From contig NZ_JASBRG010000007.1 in assembly GCF_029961145.1 (NCBI RefSeq), positions 119,897 to 183,896 on the forward strand: 64,000 nucleotides of DNA. Direction: 5' to 3'. The notes beneath the pieces are model-generated. The model was not told the origin of the DNA, did no database searches, and saw only the letters and a program-made list of their open reading frames with translations. Below are positions 60,151 through 64,000 of this stretch, piece after piece. The DNA is from Pinibacter soli. Lineage in GTDB: Bacteria; Bacteroidota; Bacteroidia; Chitinophagales; Chitinophagaceae. A program made the translations under genes and the position numbers. Position 1 is the first letter of the stretch. Each line of letters starts with the position of its first letter.

Positions 60151-60364
60151 TGGCACACGGATGACACGGATTGGACGGATTTACACGGATCTTTTTGATG
60201 GCACGCAGATGACGCTGATTTAGCAGATTTGCACTGATCTTTTCAAAAACTGTAAAACCTGTCTTAGTTTATTCAGAAAAAAAATCCGTGTAAATCCGTC
60301 CAATCCGTGTCATCCGTGTGCAAAAAATCTGCGCCAATCAGTCTAATCTGCGTCATCTGCGTGC
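60151..60364. repeat. Two interleaved family D units
   Basis: Arms run X1, X2, X1', X2'. X1 (GCACACGGATGACACGGATT and on, about 60153-60191) matches X1' (about 60283-60321) in 38 of 39 complementary positions. X2 (GCACGCAGATGACGCTGATT and on, about 60200-60240) matches X2' (about 60325-60364) imperfectly. The order is crossed, not nested. The space is between convergent genes. Confidence 0.85.
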
Positions 60365-60382
60365 TCTCTCTTTGTGTGCTCT

Positions 60383-63300
60383 CTATTTCAGGTACTCCGC
60401 ACTTATCCCGTCATACAACTTCAGCAAGTCATTGCTCTTGCCGGTTTTGTCGAAAATAGATTCCCATGTATTTAGCGGCTCCCAGATGAATGCGCCTTTG
60501 CCTCTGTTGTTTGGAAGATCAAACACCAGTTTGTGCACTTCCTGTTTCTTCGCAGAGTATTCAACCACAACGATGTCTTTATTATAACGTCTCACCAGGT
60601 CGTTCATGTTGTCGCGCAAATCATCCAACGTACCGTGCCACTGCGGATAATAGGAGAGCCCGATCACATCGAAATGTACGTTGCGGGCAACCATGTTATC
60701 AATAAAGAAAACCGTTTCTTCATTTTGTCCGCCCAATGCCACGTGCAGCATGATCTCAATATTCGGGTCAACCGCTTTCACCGCAGCTGTTCCGGCACTG
60801 ATCAACTGTGCAAGATTATTCACCGAAGCAATACTCCCTTCCGGCCACACCATGCCGTGGTTGATCTCGTTACCGATCTGCACCATGTCAGGCGTTGTGC
60901 CTTGTTGTTTTAAAGCAGTGATCACTTCTTTGGTAAAATCGTACAGCGACTGTTTCATTTGATCGAAGCTCATGTTCTTCCACGCAGCAGGCTTGTATTG
61001 CTTTCCGGGATCGGCCCAGTAATCGCTGTAGTGGAAATCGAGCAGAAACTTCATGCCCGCCGCTTTGATGCGCTTCGCCATTTGCAAAGTATGTTGCAGA
61101 TCACAGAAACCTTTGCCCGGGGAATAACCGCTGTCTCTCGCTGGATCGTTGAATACACGCAGTCTTATGTAATTGAAACCATGATCTTTCAAAATCAGTA
61201 TTGCATCTTTCTCCACTCCATTGTCAGAAAACTTCACACCGCGATTTTCCAATTCAGGAAGAAACGAAATATCTGCGCCAATCATTTTGCCTGTTTCGCG
61301 AGGCTTCGCCGCTTCGCCTTGCAGCGTGTATTTTTTATCAACGGAAACTTCTGCAACACTTTCTGAAGTAACAGTCACCACATCAGTGGAACCGCTGTAC
61401 AAGCCACCGGCACTTGCTTCAATCTTGATCATGCCCGGCGTTTTAGTTGATTGCACCAGCACTTGGCATTTGCCATTGAAGGCACTGCGCTGCGATCTGC
61501 CATCGGCGCAAATGTCCGGCTCGTGGCAACTCGGATCGCCGTTGCCCACGCCGATAATTTTGCCCGGTCCGCTAATAGTGAAATTGATCATGTTCGCGGC
61601 ATCCGGCACTTCGCGACCTTCTTTATCTACGATAGAAACATTCATGACAGAAACATCAGTGCCGTTTGCCAGCATCGTAGTTCTGTAAGGAGTTAGTAAA
61701 ATTTCCGTAGGGGCGGAAGTTGTTTCCACTTTTGCCGTGAGCTTTTTACCTTTTTTATAAGCAATTGCCTCGAGCTTGCCTGGTTCATATTTCACTGTCC
61801 ACAACAAATGACTATTGCGCGGCATGTCTTTCTTGCCAAGGCTTTTACCGTTGAGGAACAACTCCACATTATCGGCATTGCTGTTTACCCACACATCAAT
61901 ATTTTGTCCGCGTTTGCCCGGCCAGTTCCAATGCGGAGAAATGTTCAGCACATCTTTGTCTGTCCACCAGCTTTGGTAGTAGTAATATAAGTTTTTAGGG
62001 AAACCGCACATGTCCATCACACCGAAATGCGAACTGATATTTGGCCATGAAAAAGGTGTAGGCTCACCACGATAGTCAAAGCCCGTCCAAATGAAACCGC
62101 CCTGCCAGTAAGCATTTTCAGCTGCTGGTTTCCACCATGCCTCTGCTGTACTTGCCCACCACGGAGCGGTGAGGTCATGATCGGGAAGATAGCCCCAAAC
62201 AGAATCTTTTTTATAAATGCCACGAGTGGTAACAGTGCTGCCCATCTCTGTGCCAAGCACCGGCTGATTCGGATGATCTTTATGATAATCGGCTACGGCA
62301 AATTCGCGGTAGTTAAACCCACGGATTGGAATTACTTCGTTTACGCCTTTGTAAACGTTTGGAAGATCAGCGGCGTAAGTGCTCGTCCTTGTTGGATCGA
62401 GTTCTTTTTGTTTAGCGATCAATGTCTCCGCAATGCGTTTGCCAACAGTAGTTGTTTGAATAAATCCTTCTTCATTACCAATGCTCCATAGGAAAACGGA
62501 AGGATGGTTCCTGTCACGCAGGATCAATCTTTCAAACTGGCTCATGTATTCGTCGCTGCTGCTGAGCAGGCGTTGTTCGTCGAGCACAAGCATACCGAGG
62601 CTATCACACGCTTCAAGCAATTCAGGAGCGGGAGCGTGGTGACTGGTGCGGTAGGCATTGCAGCCCATGTTCTTCAACAAACGGATACGGTAATAATTGA
62701 GATCATCGGGTACGGCGCTGCCAACACCTGCCGCATCCTGGTGATTGTTGGTGCCTTGTATTTTTAAATGTTTTCCGTTCAGGAAAAAACCTTCTGTTGC
62801 ATCAAAACGAATGGAGCGAATGCCAAATCTTTCTGTTTTTTTATACAGTACTTGTTTTCCTTGTCTCACTTCAGATACCACACGATATAAATACGGATCA
62901 TCCAAATCCCACAAGCGAGGATTGGAAACTTTGAGTTGTTGTTTGATACTTTGCTTTTCGTTGGTGGCAATGGCAAATGATTGTTCTTTTACCTGCTCTA
63001 CAAGTTTACCATCTCTTGTTGTGATGTAGGTAAATACGGAACAGTTGGAAGGAGCAATGTTTTTGTTTTCAACCGTTGTTTCAATATTTACTGTTGCGGT
63101 GTTCGATTGCACATTTGAGTACACAAACAATCCGCCATCGGGAATATGAATGTTGTTGGATTGTTCCAGCCACACGTGTCTGTAAATGCCGGCACCTTCG
63201 TAGAACCAGCCTTCGGACTGTGTAGCGTCAACTCTTACCACGATTGTATTTTCTCCGTGGAAGTTGATGATGTCTGTAACGTCATAAGCTGCACCCAAAT

Positions 63301-63775
63301 AACCGCTGATGTTGTTGCCAACAAAATATCCATTTACCCAAATATTTGCATCGCGATAAATACCATCAAAGCGAAGTGCGAAACGGCTTCCTGAATCTGC
63401 TACGTTTACATTGAAGCGCTTGCGGTACCAGCCGATGCTTGTTTCGGGAAAGTAGCCGCCAACTGGTTTGTAGCCGTGCGATTCCAGGTTGGCATCAGAG
63501 TGGTTGACAAATGGCAATCCGACTGCCCAATCGTGCGGCAGGTTGAGGGTGCGCCAACTGGTGTCAACAAAGGACGGATCGATGGCTGTCTTTTTTGCTC
63601 CGCCGTTTTTCGAGTAAAGCGCGGTAAGACTATAATTGAAATCTTTTCCAGGGTCGGATGCACTGCCAAAATGAAATTTCCAATCTTCATCAATATTGAT
63701 CTTCTTCTGTGCACCAGCCTGTAAGCAAGCCAATGCAAGGCATAAAGAAAGACCAATGAGCTTATTCTTTCGCAT
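60383..63775 (-). CDS. GH2-GH53 fusion: beta-galactosidase-like with C-terminal endo-galactanase
   Basis: 1130 residues with signal peptide (LIGLSLCLALACLQAGAQ). Residues about 25-810 form a GH2 enzyme: sugar-binding domain (NLPHDW, GWYRKRF, HVWLE), Ig-like domain, catalytic barrel with acid/base E435 (WSIGNEEG) and nucleophile E510 (VLGTEMGS), then a DUF4982-like domain and a further beta-domain. Residues about 828-1130 are a GH53 barrel: GADISFLPELENRG, DFHYSDYWADPGKQ, acid/base E970 (IGNEINHG) and nucleophile E1072 (VVEYSAKK), FIWEPLNTW. Galactanase cuts beta-1,4-galactan chains and the GH2 part would release galactose. Both active sites look intact. Confidence 0.92.
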   Translation of the reverse strand: MRKNKLIGLSLCLALACLQAGAQKKINIDEDWKFHFGSASDPGKDFNYSLTALYSKNGGAKKTAIDPSFVDTSWRTLNLPHDWAVGLPFVNHSDANLESHGYKPVGGYFPETSIGWYRKRFNVNVADSGSRFALRFDGIYRDANIWVNGYFVGNNISGYLGAAYDVTDIINFHGENTIVVRVDATQSEGWFYEGAGIYRHVWLEQSNNIHIPDGGLFVYSNVQSNTATVNIETTVENKNIAPSNCSVFTYITTRDGKLVEQVKEQSFAIATNEKQSIKQQLKVSNPRLWDLDDPYLYRVVSEVRQGKQVLYKKTERFGIRSIRFDATEGFFLNGKHLKIQGTNNHQDAAGVGSAVPDDLNYYRIRLLKNMGCNAYRTSHHAPAPELLEACDSLGMLVLDEQRLLSSSDEYMSQFERLILRDRNHPSVFLWSIGNEEGFIQTTTVGKRIAETLIAKQKELDPTRTSTYAADLPNVYKGVNEVIPIRGFNYREFAVADYHKDHPNQPVLGTEMGSTVTTRGIYKKDSVWGYLPDHDLTAPWWASTAEAWWKPAAENAYWQGGFIWTGFDYRGEPTPFSWPNISSHFGVMDMCGFPKNLYYYYQSWWTDKDVLNISPHWNWPGKRGQNIDVWVNSNADNVELFLNGKSLGKKDMPRNSHLLWTVKYEPGKLEAIAYKKGKKLTAKVETTSAPTEILLTPYRTTMLANGTDVSVMNVSIVDKEGREVPDAANMINFTISGPGKIIGVGNGDPSCHEPDICADGRSQRSAFNGKCQVLVQSTKTPGMIKIEASAGGLYSGSTDVVTVTSESVAEVSVDKKYTLQGEAAKPRETGKMIGADISFLPELENRGVKFSDNGVEKDAILILKDHGFNYIRLRVFNDPARDSGYSPGKGFCDLQHTLQMAKRIKAAGMKFLLDFHYSDYWADPGKQYKPAAWKNMSFDQMKQSLYDFTKEVITALKQQGTTPDMVQIGNEINHGMVWPEGSIASVNNLAQLISAGTAAVKAVDPNIEIMLHVALGGQNEETVFFIDNMVARNVHFDVIGLSYYPQWHGTLDDLRDNMNDLVRRYNKDIVVVEYSAKKQEVHKLVFDLPNNRGKGAFIWEPLNTWESIFDKTGKSNDLLKLYDGISAEYLK

Positions 63776-63826
63776 AGTTGTTGTTATCTCAAGTTGTTAA
63801 ATACATTGTGTGCTGTTATTTCCTTC

Positions 63827-63966
63827 ACCACTAAGGCACTGAGGACACTAAGCCACACTAAGGGTTGCCGTGAAAGCAAAGTTCCTTATTTAAATTACCA
63901 CGCAGGTTGTAAGAACATCAAGCTTCTCTTAGTGAAACTTAGTGCCCTTAGTGTCTTAGTGGTAAA
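63827..63966. repeat. Family F inverted repeat
   Basis: CACCACTAAGGCACTGAGGA and CACTAAGCCACACTAAGGG at the left; GAAACTTAGTGCCCTTAGTG and TCTTAGTGGTA at the right. Same family as 55344-55441. The last 225 bases of the window hold no gene. Confidence 0.88.
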
Positions 63967-64000
63967 GTTTTGAACTCTTAGTTTGAAAATGCGTTCAAGG

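Noticed and set aside
5948-60376. Iterated-word repeats considered as CRISPR arrays
   Set aside because: The words are adjacent without spacers, the two sides are inverted complements rather than direct repeats, and no cas gene is present.

Overview
The window reads as a chromosomal segment of a Bacteroidetes bacterium, most likely family Chitinophagaceae; the genus cannot be fixed from sequence alone. Supporting signs are a C-terminal type IX secretion (Por) sorting domain, -7 promoter boxes of the Bacteroidetes form TAnnTTTG, a bacillithiol deacetylase of the BshB1 type, a Kdp operon with its own porin and a split KdpD, and intergenic spaces filled with long imperfect hairpin repeats. No tRNA, rRNA or CRISPR array was seen.

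Layout. 1-8.7 kb: the end of a UbiD-family decarboxylase, a TraB/GumN-like protein, a PAP2 phosphatase, MobA, a secreted protein, an ECF sigma factor with a membrane partner, an Hsp20, a bacilliredoxin and Lgt. 8.9-17.9 kb: an acyl-CoA mutase large subunit, small stress or housekeeping proteins, an IscA-type protein, two methyltransferase or membrane-protein groups, BshB1 and a fatty-acid desaturase. 18-19.1 kb: a decayed IS3-family (IS150-like) element. 19.2-21.7 kb: an alpha/beta hydrolase and a VWA-like secreted protein. 21.7-33.7 kb: the Kdp potassium-uptake locus, consisting of a candidate sigma-54 promoter, a 27-residue membrane peptide, kdpF, kdpA, kdpB, kdpC, a porin, a KdpD input module without kinase, a separate histidine kinase overlapping it by 4 bp, and an NtrC-type sigma-54 response regulator. 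33.8-46.3 kb: a T9SS cargo protein, an ATP-grasp remnant, an acidic protein, a serine hydrolase, ClpB, a monothiol DsbA-like protein, an ankyrin protein and a 1158-residue surface protein. 46.6-57.9 kb: a coiled-coil membrane protein, HolA, the NAD(P)HX repair enzyme, a second serine hydrolase, a 3-phosphoglycerate dehydrogenase, NDH-2, a polysaccharide flippase and a methyltransferase. 58-63.8 kb: a carbohydrate-active pair, a membrane-anchored glycosidase-like protein and a GH2-GH53 fusion.

The most unusual aspect is between the genes. More than thirty intergenic sites carry hairpin repeats whose arms are built from short iterated words. The arms fall into about a dozen sequence families, for example (A) TTTGAAAAT, (B) AACTGAATAACTGA, (C) AATTAATAATTAA, (D) GCACRCRGATGACRC, (E) AACTCATAACTC, (F) CACTAAGGGCACTAAG, (G) CCACAGAG, (H) GAGACGCG, (I) GGGCGAATGCG, (J) CCCGAGGAACGAGGG, (K) TTTGACTTTTAAA and (L) a loop core GTGCGACGCAA. 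They nest in each other, often supply the stop codon of the adjacent gene, and occupy successive junctions of the kdp operon with a different family at each. Three hairpins with unrelated arms share the L core in their loops. Family letters are used below.
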